Origin: Evernia prunastri
Taxonomy: Eukaryota > Ascomycota > Lecanoromycetes > Lecanorales > Parmeliaceae
Assembly (NCBI GenBank): GCA_003184365.1
Contig: NKYR01000007.1
Span: 248,001 to 312,000, forward strand
Reading direction: 5' to 3'
DNA length: 64,000 bases
This document shows positions 11,078 to 23,200 of the stretch, one piece after another; positions within the stretch are counted from its first letter, which is position 1, and each line of letters begins with the position of its first letter. The position numbers and the translations under genes were made by a program. The notes beneath the pieces are model-generated. The model was not told the DNA's origin, made no database searches, and saw only the letters and a program-made list of their open reading frames with translations.

Positions 11078-11243
11078 CGGTATAAAAACTGTGCTTTTGG
11101 GGAGACTTCGCTGAGTGGACAGACTGCTGGAGAGCGCGAGTTGACTACAATGCCTGCCTCACTCAGTCTTTCTTCGATCTGTGAAGGCTTTGATGGTGGC
11201 ATGGCTGTGATTCGATAGACAAGTTAAACCACAAGACCTTCCA

Positions 11244-13170
11244 ATGCTTCTTCCTACTTTCCGAGCCCGAGCGGCTCACTCTCACATAGTCTTTTCAAGA
11301 GGTTTAGCACGACAGTCAGTACAAGGTCTCTCGCCCGTATCCGCTGAATATACAGTGACATCTGCCAGGAAGAAAAAGTTCACTACTACTGCGAGGCGAA
11401 TAGCAGACTCTTCCGCGCCCCAGCTCAACAAAGTCAGCCAGCATGTCACACAGCCGAAGTCACAAGGCGCCTCACAGGCAATGCTATACGCTACAGGCCT
11501 CGAGCCTTCGGACATGTCCAAAGCCCAAGTCGGAATCTCATCGGTCTGGTATTCGGGTAATCCATGTAACATGCATCTCCTGGACCTCAACAACAGAGTA
11601 AAAGAGGGAGTCGAGCGCACGGGGCTGATAGGATACCAATTCAATACCATAGGAGTCAGCGATGCTATATCGATGGGTACGAAAGGAATGCGATACTCTT
11701 TGCAGTCAAGGGACTTGATTGCTGACTCCATTGAGACCGTCATGGGTGGCCAATGGTACGATGCAAATATATCAATACCCGGCTGTGACAAGAATATGCC
11801 GGGCGTTATTATGGCCATGGGACGTGTCAATCGACCTTCGTTGATGGTCTACGGTGGTACGATCAAGCCAGGATGTGCGGTTACACAAGACAATGCCGAC
11901 ATTGATATCGTCTCTGCGTTTCAAGCTTATGGGCAGTTTATCACTGGCGAAATCAATGAGGAACAGCGCTTCGACATCATAAGACATGCTTGCCCCGGTG
12001 GAGGGGCATGCGGTGGAATGTACACGGCCAATACGATGGCTACGGCTATTGAAGTCATGGGCATGACACTCCCAGGCTCCTCGTCCAACCCTGCCGAATC
12101 CAAAGCCAAACAGCTTGAATGTCTCGCCGCTGGTGGCGCCATCAAGAAGCTGCTGACCGAAGACATACGACCCTCCGATATTCTCACTCGGGAAGCCTTC
12201 GAAAATGCCATGATCCTGGTCAACATCACTGGCGGCTCCACCAACGCCGTTCTTCATCTTATAGCCATTGCTCATTCTGTCGGCATCAACCTTACCATCG
12301 ACGACTTCCAAAGCGTCAGTGATCGGACTCCGTTCCTCGCAGATCTCAAACCTTCAGGCAAATATGTGATGGCTGATCTTCACACCATTGGCGGCACACC
12401 CGCCCTCCTCAAATTTCTACTGAAAGAGGGCGTCATCACTGGTAAAGGCATGACAGTCACTGGTCAGACATTGGCCGAAAATCTCAAAACTGCCCCTGAG
12501 TTCCCCTCGGACCAGACCATTATACGACCATTCAGCAATCCCATCAAGGAAACAGGTCACATCCAAATCCTTCGCGGCAGTCTCGCACCAGGCGGCTGTG
12601 TGGGCAAAATCACAGGCAAAGAAGGTATGCGCTTCGTCGGCAAAGCCAAGGTCTTCGACTCAGAGGACGACATGGTACTAGCACTGGAAAAAGGGGCTAT
12701 CCAGAAGGGTGAGAAGACCGTGGTCGTGATTCGCTACGAAGGACCTAAGGGTGGCCCAGGCATGCCTGAGATGTTGAAGCCAAGTTCGGCAATAATGGGC
12801 GCAGGTCTGGGCAAGGATGTGGCTTTGATTACCGATGGTAGATTCAGCGGTGGCAGTCATGGCTTTCTGATCGGACATATAGTGCCGGAAGCGCAGGAAG
12901 GTGGACCGATTGCATTGATAAGGGATGGTGATGACGTTGTCATTGATGCTGAGACAAGAAAACTTGATTTACTTGTGGATGAGAAGGAGGTGGAGAGGAG
13001 AAGAGGGGAGTGGATGCAGCCAGGACTGAAATACCAAAAGGGCACGCTGAAAAAGTACGCGAGGTATGTTACTCTGTTTTCCTTTCGCAACATGAGAGCC
13101 AAATTGGTGAACTGACGCCTGGTACAGCATTGTCACGGACGCGAGCCATGGATGTATAACGGATGCTTAG
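11244..13170 (+). CDS. ILV3: Dihydroxy-acid dehydratase, mitochondrial
   Basis: Exons 11244-13063 and 13128-13170 (64-nt intron) give 620 aa ending in SIVTDASHGCITDA; unspliced reading would replace this conserved end with an unrelated tail. The enzyme dehydrates dihydroxy-isovalerate and dihydroxy-methylvalerate to the 2-keto acids of valine, leucine and isoleucine synthesis. The first ~65 residues are Arg/Ser-rich without acidic residues, as for a mitochondrial presequence. Iron-sulfur ligands are visible: Cys in NPCNMH (about residue 108), CDKNMPG (about 181) and HACPGGGACGG (about 250). Length is normal. Fungi often have several paralogues, so the exact ILV3 orthologue is not certain. The coding frame is intact, unlike several neighbours. 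Confidence 0.95.
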
Positions 13171-13239
13171 TCTCGCCATTAATTGTATATATCGCCAGCA
13201 TACCAAACGAAGCTTTTTTGGAACCCCCTTAGCAGTATC

Positions 13240-13405
13240 CTATTTGCCCTGGTTGACCCTCAGCCAAAGGTCCTCCCTATCCTTTCGATCAAGACAGTCA
13301 GCTATGTTGCTCGTTGACTCCAAGCCGATGGCTCGCTTGGCGCTGGTGGCGTCTAGGTGCAATCTCGGTACGCCGTCGGAAATCTTTCCATATGAAACCT
13401 TGAAT
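13240..13405 (-). other. Orphan coding-like segment, possible last exon
   Basis: About 55 codons with protein-like composition (VSYGKISDGVPRLHLDATSA ... REDLWLRVNQGK) end at a TAG at 13242-13240. An in-frame TGA lies just upstream of about 13410, and an AG precedes GTTTCATATGG, so it could be a 3' exon or a remnant. I found no matching upstream exon. Family not recognised. Confidence 0.25.
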
Positions 13406-13746
13406 TGACTTCACGATCGCCAACTTCATCTCATTGTGAATCCGAACGAAGTGGTGCTCCTCGGAAACTCTCTAAGTGACTCGGGGTGCAGAAATTATTG
13501 CGGACGATAGGCACGAGAAAGAAGGCCTTGAAGGTCATCAACAAGCGCGTTGCGCCGACAAAGCACCCAACGTCCTAAGTCCCCCAATTTCCGCATTCCA
13601 CCTCCAAAACATCCAGCGTCCAAAGCACATATCCAAAACCTCTTCCCGCAACCCTTCCTCCCACAGACAACATAGGAACCCCCCACATCCGCACCCCTCC
13701 ATCCCTCTCTCCCTTCCTCCCATATCTCCCTCCCTCCCTCCCTCCT

Positions 13747-14112
13747 TCATTCAGCCGACCCCTCATCCCCCTCCGCACCACCACCCTCCCCCCCAAACGC
13801 CTCCGCGCACCCCAAACTCCGCTCGAACAGCAGATCCATGCGCGCCGTCGCCCGGTCCCCCGCCGACAGCTCCTCCCCGCCCGCCCCTTCCGCCCGCGCG
13901 TCGATCGTCCGCCGCAGGGCCTCGATGGCCTGGCAGGCGGTCCGCGTCACGGCTTTGGCTTCTGCGGGCGTGATGTCGTTGTTCGTTCTTGCGGATGATA
14001 GGGTTGATGATAATGATGATGGGGTTGTTGTTGTTGGGAGTGGGGAGGCGTGGGCTGCGGGGGGGAGGAGGAGGAGGGTGGTGAGGAGGGTGAGGAAGAG
14101 GGGGGTTTGCAT
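13747..14112 (-). CDS. Small secreted protein (putative)
   Basis: Single-exon frame of 121 codons. It begins with a strong signal peptide (MQTPLFLTLLTTLLLLPPAA, then HASPLP), followed by a Ser/Thr-rich linker and an Ala/Glu/Arg-rich helical region with two cysteines (TACQA and GCAEA) that could pair. The C-terminus is Gly/Glu-rich. The region is strongly C-rich on the plus strand, which inflates open frames, so the call rests mainly on the signal peptide. No family recognised; an effector or cell-surface role is only a possibility. Confidence 0.45.
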   Translation of the reverse strand: MQTPLFLTLLTTLLLLPPAAHASPLPTTTTPSSLSSTLSSARTNNDITPAEAKAVTRTACQAIEALRRTIDARAEGAGGEELSAGDRATARMDLLFERSLGCAEAFGGEGGGAEGDEGSAE

Positions 14113-14571
14113 TGGCGGCGGTGTGAGTGTGTCCGTGTGTGGAGGTGATAGGGGGAGGATATGTGGGATAGGTGGGATAGGTCGGAAAGAGCGTGCGAGA
14201 AACGAATACGCAGAGTGAGTGGATTGTTCGCGGTCCGTTTTGCAGGGCGGGATGCGATCCGGTTTTTTTTTTCTTTTCTTTTTTCAAGTCAAAGATGGGA
14301 TAGAGGTAGGAGAATGGCACCGGGGGGGGTTCCCTCCCTTTCTATATATCGGACATTCCGGCCGCATCCGATATTTTTGCTTTGGTGGTGGCTTTTTTTG
14401 GGGGGAGGGGGGCTGCTCTTTCGTGGCGTCGAGCCTTTTTTTTGCTTCTGAGGGATGGGATGGGGATGGGGATGGGGGAGGGGGGGAAAGTGTATTTCGA
14501 TCGTGACTGTTAAGGTTTTGGATCGAGGTTGCTTTTTGGCTGGGTTGGGTCCGTCGGGGGTTTTGTTGTTG

Positions 14572-14612
14572 TCGTGTGTGTGTGTGTGTGTCTGTGTGTG
14601 TGTGTGTGCGTG
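14572..14612. repeat. (GT)n microsatellite
   Basis: About 20 near-perfect GT units with one CT interruption. Confidence 0.9.
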
Positions 14613-15138
14613 CGTGCTGATGCCAGCGGGGGAAACAATGTTGAGAGGTTAGGTGAAAGGGGGAATTGTTTATCAAATGATGCTTTCCAAGTTGTGGGTG
14701 TCTTGTAAGGGTCGGCGATTTCGAGGTCTAGGGTTCGGGGATTGGGGATTGGGGATTGAAAAGCGATGGTTTTTGGAGTGATGGATGGGATGGGATGTGA
14801 GTATCAACGATGAGATTCCTGATGGGATGATAATATGATATGTTCCCCTTTTACCGATGCGTTCCTTCTCTAGATAGATAGGGACTGACCGATCTCGAGA
14901 TTCTACGCTTTTCTGTCTTCTTGCTTGAGACCCTCCCTCTCCTCTTTCTCCCCCCCCGCTCCCCCCCCCGGCCGGTTCAAGAAAGTAGATAAAAACGCAG
15001 AATGGAGATTTCCGCTGACCGATCAGACATCACGCCGTAGCCGTAGCTGCGAAGTTGCTAACATTCGGCCTACCTAGTGATCGATCGCATCATAACAATC
15101 CATGCCATTGCACAGCAGGCAGAAGCGTTATTGAAAAT

Positions 15139-15203
15139 ACTCTACTCTACTCTACTCTACCCTACTCTACTCTACCCTACTCTGCTCTACTCTACTCTAC
15201 TCA
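15139..15203. repeat. (ACTCT)n pentanucleotide microsatellite
   Basis: Thirteen units of ACTCT with three single-base variants (two ACCCT, one GCTCT). Confidence 0.9.
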
Positions 15204-15400
15204 ACTCAATGCACACAACGAGAGAACTGCACGCCAGGAAATCTCGGCCTCTTGGTTTCCCCTACGCGTTCGGGCCGGGGCTCCTTGCGGTGAGGAAGGG
15301 AGGCTTGGAGGGATTGTGGGACGGTTGGTTTAATTGGTCGCAGACGTTCGGATCTGGGCTCTGTGAGTAAGTAGTAAGAGCAGGTTGAAGCGGGACTCCA

Positions 15401-18300
15401 TCAATCATCGGCTACGGGGTTCCGTTTTCGCGGCGAGGGCACGCGAATCATTACGGGCGATGTTTTTTTTGGGCGAGGGATGTAGGGGGGGGGATATTGG
15501 TTCTGTGCTGTTGGGGTGTAGTTATGTCAAAGATGGGAATTCGATTGGGTAGTGCGTGCGAGGAGGAGTGGGTTGGAAGTCAGTTCTTGTGAGGTTGGGG
15601 TACTAGTATAGTTTTCTGGTTGTTCGTTCTAAAGATATTGAAAATGGTATTGTAGTCTGCATAGGTCAACGCCACCTTTCAAGAACTCTGGCAATAGAAA
15701 GGGATAGGATCCTGGGAGCTGACTCTAATTGAGACTGTTGATGCTGATGGGTACAGTGCTTTTTCCCGTCCTCGACAGGCAAAGCCTCGAGCGTGATGAT
15801 CTTCCCATTCCCGAAATCACAATCTAGCTCGTGACGGCTCCGACCGGGCCTATGAACCCTGATCCACGCGCAGTGTGACCGATGTACATCCCCAACCGCA
15901 TGTTTGGAAGCATATACGCATGGAGCACGATGCGGAAAATGCTTCCCCGCCTTCGGATGCTTAAGCATGAGGGGTAAAAAGGCAGTGCCCCAATGCCATC
16001 TGATCTTCGGACCAAGAAAAACTGACACGGTCAGCCCAATGCAGCTAGTTCAGGACCGTGCTCCTGGGGGATGGGCTCGTGGAGCTCTTTGCTGATGAAT
16101 GTGCCGGATCCAAGACTGAGGCGGATTGCGAAAATACCGTCGGTGGTCGGGTCATGGCTTTCGAGGTGCGGCGATGAGGCATGGGCAGTTGCCTACGCTA
16201 TCGACGTGCGGTTTTCTGTCTCAGGTGCCGCGGTGAGGCTCATCATAGAGGGTGGGCAGGGACGCCTCGGTGGGAGGATGTCTTGGGGCTTGGCATGATG
16301 GGGGCTTGAGTGAAGGTGGTGAAATGAAGTGTGAGAAGATGTTCATGATGGATTGTCTGTTGGCCCAAAGGGCGGTGACTGTTAGGGAAGGGATCGAGCA
16401 AGGTAATCTGTGGTTAAGGAGGAATTGGGTCGAGAGGGACGTTTTTCAAACACTCATAAACCCACTCAGGCGGCTAAGCAGTGGTTTGACAGATGGCAGT
16501 TGAGAGCCACGTGATGCGCGAAGCCTTGGCGTCCTGGCTGGCTGGCTGGTGGTCACTGATGGCGGAACAGTACTATTTCGCTCTGTCCTCCGTAGTATTT
16601 TTGGATCAACCGTAGCAGAGTACTAAGCCGCAAAAGGGAGCTTGCGTTTTAGTGTTCTGCTACGGTGAATACGATCAACTGTCTCGCCTACTTTGCAATG
16701 AGGCTATGCGCGTTCGTATTTATGCAGGTCAGACTATCATGACGACGCCATCTCTAGGGCACATACTCAATCTTCACAGTCTTCTTGGCAAGGTCTGGCT
16801 ATTCCGGCCTCTCTTCTGAATCAGGCATCGGCCTGCCCGCACCAAGGCACTGAGAGAATACTGGAACGACTGATGCTGTGGACTGAGAGCACAGTGGGGC
16901 GGCTCTCGCTTGATTCGGTACTATCCGGGGCACTGGTTCTGGGAAGTTTGAAGACTGAATGTACTGACTGCCACGGGGCATTCAACCTGTTTCCCGTGGT
17001 TTGTGAGTCGAACTCAACGGTATGTGATCTTCCTGGAACGAGAAGTAGGTAAGACCTATGAATGCTGATGCTATAGTGCGAAAGATGGACATGGCTAGAT
17101 TCTCGATACTCTCGAAAGGAGGTTCTACGTAGAATCCGTGCAATTAGTCTTGATGCTATCAGTGCACAGTGCCAAGACGATGCGTGTAGAATGAGGGTAT
17201 GACTGTTACAAATTGCAGATGGTTGAGAGTACTCGTACCCTGTTAGACGCTACTCAATGAGGAAGACCTGCTGACGCCAATCATGATTGGTGTAGACAGA
17301 CTCGAACAGGCTACCTCGTTGATGTTTGTGACGATGGGAATAAATATAGAACAGATGGCAGGAATCCATCGAACACAGATTTGAATCGGCCCATCGATCA
17401 CCGGCGCTTGAACCGCCGATCCGATCTTAGTCAGCACGATGTGAAAATTAAATTAAGATTTTTTTTCTTGTTTTTTTCTCTCTTCACCGTTCCCAACTGC
17501 CAGCACAACGGGCCGAACATGAAGAAACTTTCCAGAAGCGTCGTCACAGTCTCTTGCGACAGTACCATGGTACTGCTGAGGATACCTTGATTAGGGGTGT
17601 CAGTGCCAGTCGAATTGCCGGTTAGCCATGATGCAGCGGCGACATCAGACACGCTGGTCTCCAGACTCGAAATCGAAGCACGACAGAGCACGTGAAATGT
17701 ACTCTACAGTGGTGACTGGTGTCTAGTGGTACAGGGGTGTCGTCGAGATGCCACGCTAGCAGCGAGTTGGGGGGGGGTTAAACCGGTTTTTGCCGGTACA
17801 ACAGGCTGATGAGTGGACTCTGTTGTAAAGTTGAAGTTTTGAAAGTCCCACGTTGCTTTTACCTTTTGAGTTTCTCGCTTCACGATGTGATACGTTATTG
17901 CGCAGTTGGGTAGGTAGTCGGAAGTGCATCGGGGGGTTTGTGTGGATGGGGTTCGCGGCCCTCTTATGCAAACCCTCGTCAGTCGTTATCCAGTCGTTAT
18001 CATGCAGGCCGCGGCCATTTGGATGAGGGCGCTCGGGGGTACGTAGTGGGGTCAGTACTTACGGTGGGTAGGTACCGTAGTTAGTTACCCAGACCTTTGG
18101 GATTGAGAGGCGAATTGCCGAGCGGATGAAGCGCGAGCATCTCCGGAATACTTTTTGAATTTAGATAAGGAGATATTGGAAAGTGCTAAAGTACCTTTGA
18201 TCTTACTTTGGTTGCTAAGGTACCGTGCTTTACTCTCAGTGGGCTTCACTACGGTAAAGTAAGGTAAAGTAAGGTATTTCTCAATCTCCAAGGTACCGGT
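15401..18300. other. Gene-free stretch, nothing recognised
   Basis: Short frames on both strands (for example a His-rich 120-codon frame at 15666-16028 minus) show no domain, signal peptide or splice structure. Treated as intergenic or decayed DNA. Confidence 0.4.
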
Positions 18301-20296
18301 ATCTAAGGGAAAAGATCTAAATTAAGCAAGAAGTAACTATCTAAGAAAAATAAAATCAAATATTAAAAAATTTCAAAGGCATCCTTGACAGGATTTTAGG
18401 TTTCAACCGTATTCCCGCAGAATTCCGCTTCATTTACAATTCAGCCTTCAGCCCTTTAATCCCATTATTTAATTCTATTTTTTGAATCATTAATATTGAA
18501 TTTTTTTAATTCATTTCGCTTTTTTTTCTTCTTTTTCTTTCTTTTTTTCCGCCATTATCCTTCCATGCCAAATTCCCAGGGATATGGTTAGCCCATGACA
18601 CGAGGCAACTGAGACACAACTTGAACACCGGTAGTCGCCGTTTGGCAGGAGAACGTGCTGCTATTCTGATCCCCTTAAGCCACATCATACATGTGTTGAT
18701 AAAGTAAGAATCACGAGCAAAGCCCATGATGAAGCCAGTCATCATTATCATCATTACCATCATCATTACTATCATCATGGTAATCATGGTAATTATTGTA
18801 ATTCCTTATTGCCATTTACCATTTACTTTATCATCATAGCGATCCGAGCGGCATTGTATTAGGTATTACGGTAGACCGTCTAACCAGTCCTACACTTCCC
18901 CAAATTTTAATTTCAGACCTCAGCTCATCATTTGACTCCTGACTCCTGCATGCACCACCACACCTCCATTTCCACACACTCCCACAACCGCCCCACCACC
19001 ATGACCATGCACCCCAGCCGGTGAACACGTATCAGAAGAGACCGGGTTTCTTTGTCAGCATTGAACGCGTACCCCATACCAGGCACGCATAACCTCCAGG
19101 AGGCGACCGACCCGCGCTCTGAAGCCTACCAGTGTCAGCACTCAGGGCTCGCAGTGGGAGCCCGCGCGCATTTTTAGCCTTTTCGGAGGATTTATATCCT
19201 AGTCCGTGGTTCGATGCCAGAAGATGCTAGCGTAACAAAAAGAACACCAGAACAACCTGCTTTCCTAGTAGCCGCGTCTTAACCTGCAGCACTAGCCTGG
19301 ATGGAGAGGGTACATCCAGGGGGCAGATGCACGCTATGACTCCTTCAAGCTTCAGGCTCGTTCTCCTTAATGATCCTTTCCCCATCTGCCACATCTCCTA
19401 TCAAGGCTATCTCACACCATCACCTTTTAGGACTTGTCTCGCCGTGTAGCCCGAAGATCATAGCCGAGACTTGGCGGGTTCCTGCTTTTTCATCCCAAAC
19501 ACCGTCATAGCATACCTAGCATTGGCCTTGGACCACGCTGTTTGCATTGAAAATGCCACTGACAATTATCCCATTGATAAGTCGGAAAGTATATGACTAA
19601 GGTACTTTACCGTGAATCTTTAGGCGCTGTCAAGCTGGAATACGGTACCTCGCAATACCATTTGCCACGCCTTTTTACCACCTTGTCCTATCTACCAAGA
19701 ATACAACACATCTAGCCAAGCCTATCACAGTGACCCATGTCATGCAGGGTCTAACGTGTTTCGGCCCCCCCCCCAAAGGACCCACAATTAAAAATAAATC
19801 CTGATGGCTGGCAGTTCGCACACGTCAAAGATGTGGCCTGTGTCACTCGGTCATAGCCTCATGCCTCAAAGGGGAACCCTGTACCTCCCGCACTCTAATC
19901 ATGCTGCTGGTGGGTGGTGCCTCAACCTCCACCCCAGCTCCCGCCCAAAGGGTGACTTGCAGATTTCTTCCTGACCACTCTCTGTCTTCTTCTCCATCCT
20001 TTCTCTCCGCATCCCCTTTGCACCACCCTATCCTACATGCCCACCTTCTCTCGTTGGGGCCAAAGATAGTGATCCATCTTGCCTTGCCCATATCTCTCGT
20101 TATCTCATACTCACGCTCGTTTCGTGTTTCACTGGTATCCTTCTAGTCTTAGACCCGTATCCATTCACAGCACAAGTCTAAGCGGTAAATTCTTTTGCCC
20201 TCTGTTGTCAGCCGCCACAGTCAAACTCTGCACGGGTACAAATGATGGGGATTTGAGTCTCTGCGTCCAGCAGCAGTCCCGTTGGCTCATTCCGCC
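18301..20296. other. AT-rich stretch then upstream region of the glucan synthase gene
   Basis: AT-rich DNA at 18301-18560, an (ATC/ATT)-type microsatellite at about 18737-18800, and a pyrimidine-rich tract near 19960-20030 of the kind common in fungal promoters. No supported gene. Confidence 0.45.
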
Positions 20297-23200
20297 ATGG
20301 CTGCTCCAACGTCTCTCTGTCGAGGCCTGTTGCTGTTCATCTACAGCTCTGGAGTCCTCGCCCTTCGCTATGATGCACAGGAGATACTGTATAATCTTAA
20401 TACTAATGAATCCGCTACCGATCCCCTCGACTACTGGGGAACATGGGACAACCATACCTTCAATCCGTCGCCCTCCAATTGGCGAATGCCCATGTACACC
20501 CTCATGCTCGACCGTTTTGCCAATGGAGATCCCACCAACGACGACGCCAACGGTACACAATACGAGCACGATCTTACCCAAACTCAGCTGCGCCATGGCG
20601 GCGATATATCTGGACTGCAGGATAGCCTGGACTATCTACAAGGAATGGGCATAAGGGTCAGTGGGATGGCTGGATCCTCATGGCTTACATACACGTCGAC
20701 TGATGCATGAGCTCTAGTCCTTATACATTGCCGGCAGCCCACATATCAATCAGCCATGGGAATCTGATGGCTACAGTCCTCTAGACTTGACCGTCCTCGA
20801 TCATCATTTCGGCACCATCAAGCAGTGGCAAGATGCTATCACCGAAATCCATTCGCGAGGCATGTACGTGGTCATGGACAACACTATGTCTACGTAAGTC
20901 AACCCTATGGTACCTTCCGGTTCCGCAAAGACATATGCTGACGTTTCCGGTTGTAGTCTCGGCGACCTCATCGGCTTCGAAGGCTACCTCAACACATCCA
21001 CCCCCTTTAACCGATTCGAACACAACGCGTTGTGGAAGTCGGACCGAAGGTACAATGATTTCGATTTCGGAAACAATGAGTTGGACTCCTGCGAATATCC
21101 AAGGTTCTATGGGGACGACGGCCGTGAGGTCTTGAATTTGACACATGAGTTGGTGGGATGCCGTGACAGTGAATTCGACCAGTACGGCGAGATTGGAGCC
21201 TTCGGCAACTATCCAGAGTGGCAACGCCAAATATCAAAATTCGCATATGTTCAGGACCGTTTGCGCGAGTGGCGACCAGACGTACGCGCGAAGATTGAGC
21301 ACTTCGCATGCATCACTCTAGGCATGTTGGATCTGGATGGTTATCGTATGGACAAAGGTCTCATGCTGACCCTCGATGCCGTGGGCAACTGGTCAAGCTC
21401 AATACGAACGTGTGCGAAGGCACTTGGAAAAGAGAACTTCTACATATCCGGCGAAATCGTGGCAGGAAATGCCTTTGGGGCAAACTACATTGGTCGAGGC
21501 AGGACGCCCGATAATTATGTGAAAAATGTTACCCAGGCTGTGACATTGACCAATGCTTCTGAGGACGACAAGTACTTTATTCGTGATGTAGGTCAGAATG
21601 CCTTTGATGGCGCAGCATTCCACTATACGGTCTATCGCTTCTTGAGCCGCATATTAGGGTGCGTCAACCCTTCCCCGAGGTATTTAGAGAATTGCTAACA
21701 TCATACCAAGTATGGATGGTTCATTTGAAGCCCAGGGAGACCCGTCAGTGGATTGGATCCTTTTTTGGGATACCCTTCTGCAAACAAACGATATGCAAAA
21801 CGCATACACTGGGGAATTCGATCCAAGGCATATGTTTGGCGTCACTAATCAGGATGTGTTCCGCTGGCCCGGCATCGGTGCCGGTACACAGAAACAACTG
21901 CTGGGCTTCTACATCACCACGCTAATCTTGCCTGGAATTCCAACCTTGTATTGGGGTGAAGAGCAGAATTTCTACGTCCTGGACAGCACTGCAGCCAACT
22001 ATGTCTTTGGAAGATCTCCTATGACTTCAGCACAAGCATGGATGATGCACGGTTGCTACAAAGTAGGAAACAACAAGTATTACGACTTCCCTTCGGATGC
22101 CCTTATCTACGGATGTGAAGACAACAATATTCCTCTAGATCATCGAGATCCTTCAGCTACGATTCGAAATATCGTCAGGGCTACCTATCAGATGCGGGAG
22201 AATTATCCCATACTGAACGATGGCTTCTATCTTGATCAGCTCTCCAAGCAGACCCATGACGTGTATCTACCGGGAAGCCAAGGACCTGGGGCCAGGAGAA
22301 CTCCAACAGAGATAGGTTTGTGGAGCTACGTACGAGGGAGCCTGAAAGGTCTTCAGAATATGAATCAGAAGGCCTGGCTAGTGTGGATGAACGAGCAAGT
22401 TAATACGACCTACACGTTTAGTTGCGAAGATCCGAGCTCTGCTCTGCTGGCACCTTTTGAGGTGGGGACGACGGTCAAGAACTTGTTCTATCCCTATGAG
22501 GAATACATCTTGGAGAAATCTACGGCCCATATCTGTAAGTTTCCGATCACACACGCGTAGAGTCAGACAGGTTATCTGTCTTCCGTACATCCTTGTCCCT
22601 AATTTGCCACCAACTCGACCAATTCATGAGTTCACGACTGGACCTCTTGCTGCCACATTCCGTATCCTGGCCTATCTCTAGCTTTTGCTGACATTTCGTT
22701 CCATTAGCCAACGATACCACTCAGCCATTCGCCGGCTGCCTCTCTTCGCTCTTCCTTACACCCTGGGGTTTTAAAGCCTTTGTCCCGAAGGATGAATACA
22801 TACCTCCCACGCCAGTCATCACCAAATTCCTTCCAGGGCACGACTATCGTATGGTCTCTGCGGAGAGCGTTCCATTCGAGATCCATTTCTCGCAGCCAAT
22901 GGACTGCGACCAAATAAGCAGCACGTTGCAGTTCAATTCCACCACTGAGAATGGTGATGTGCCACAATTAGACACGAGCAGCGTACAATGTACAAATGTA
23001 TCTGCTCTGTGGGCAGATCACGCTCCTTGGTGTGGGGCGGTAGATACAACCTTCATTTACGCCGCTAAAATGGTGAATGTGTCTGACGGAATACACCAAA
23101 TCAGCGTCAATAATATCAGTATTGCCAATGGAACCGCGTCTACAGGGGTAAGTCATCATAAGCCACTATCTGGCATGCATCAACTGACCTCTGACTCTAG

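Larger units (their letters stand above)
14113..15400. other. Gene-free, low-complexity stretch
   Basis: G-rich and GT-rich DNA upstream of the small secreted protein gene, with long homopurine/homopyrimidine blocks and two microsatellites listed separately. No supported gene. Confidence 0.5.

Noticed and set aside
11244..13170. Dihydroxy-acid dehydratase as a self-resistance gene of a biosynthetic cluster
   Set aside because: Such cases are known, but no terpene or other backbone gene lies next to it; a mitochondrial housekeeping enzyme is the better reading.
15666..16028. His-rich 120-codon minus-strand frame
   Set aside because: No domain, no signal peptide, no splice partners; composition not convincing.
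20282..20296. Upstream start MAHSA for the glucan synthase
   Set aside because: The codon at 20282 is TTG; the first ATG is at 20297. The same holds for TTG or GTG openings at 31474, 51109, 55347 and 9144.
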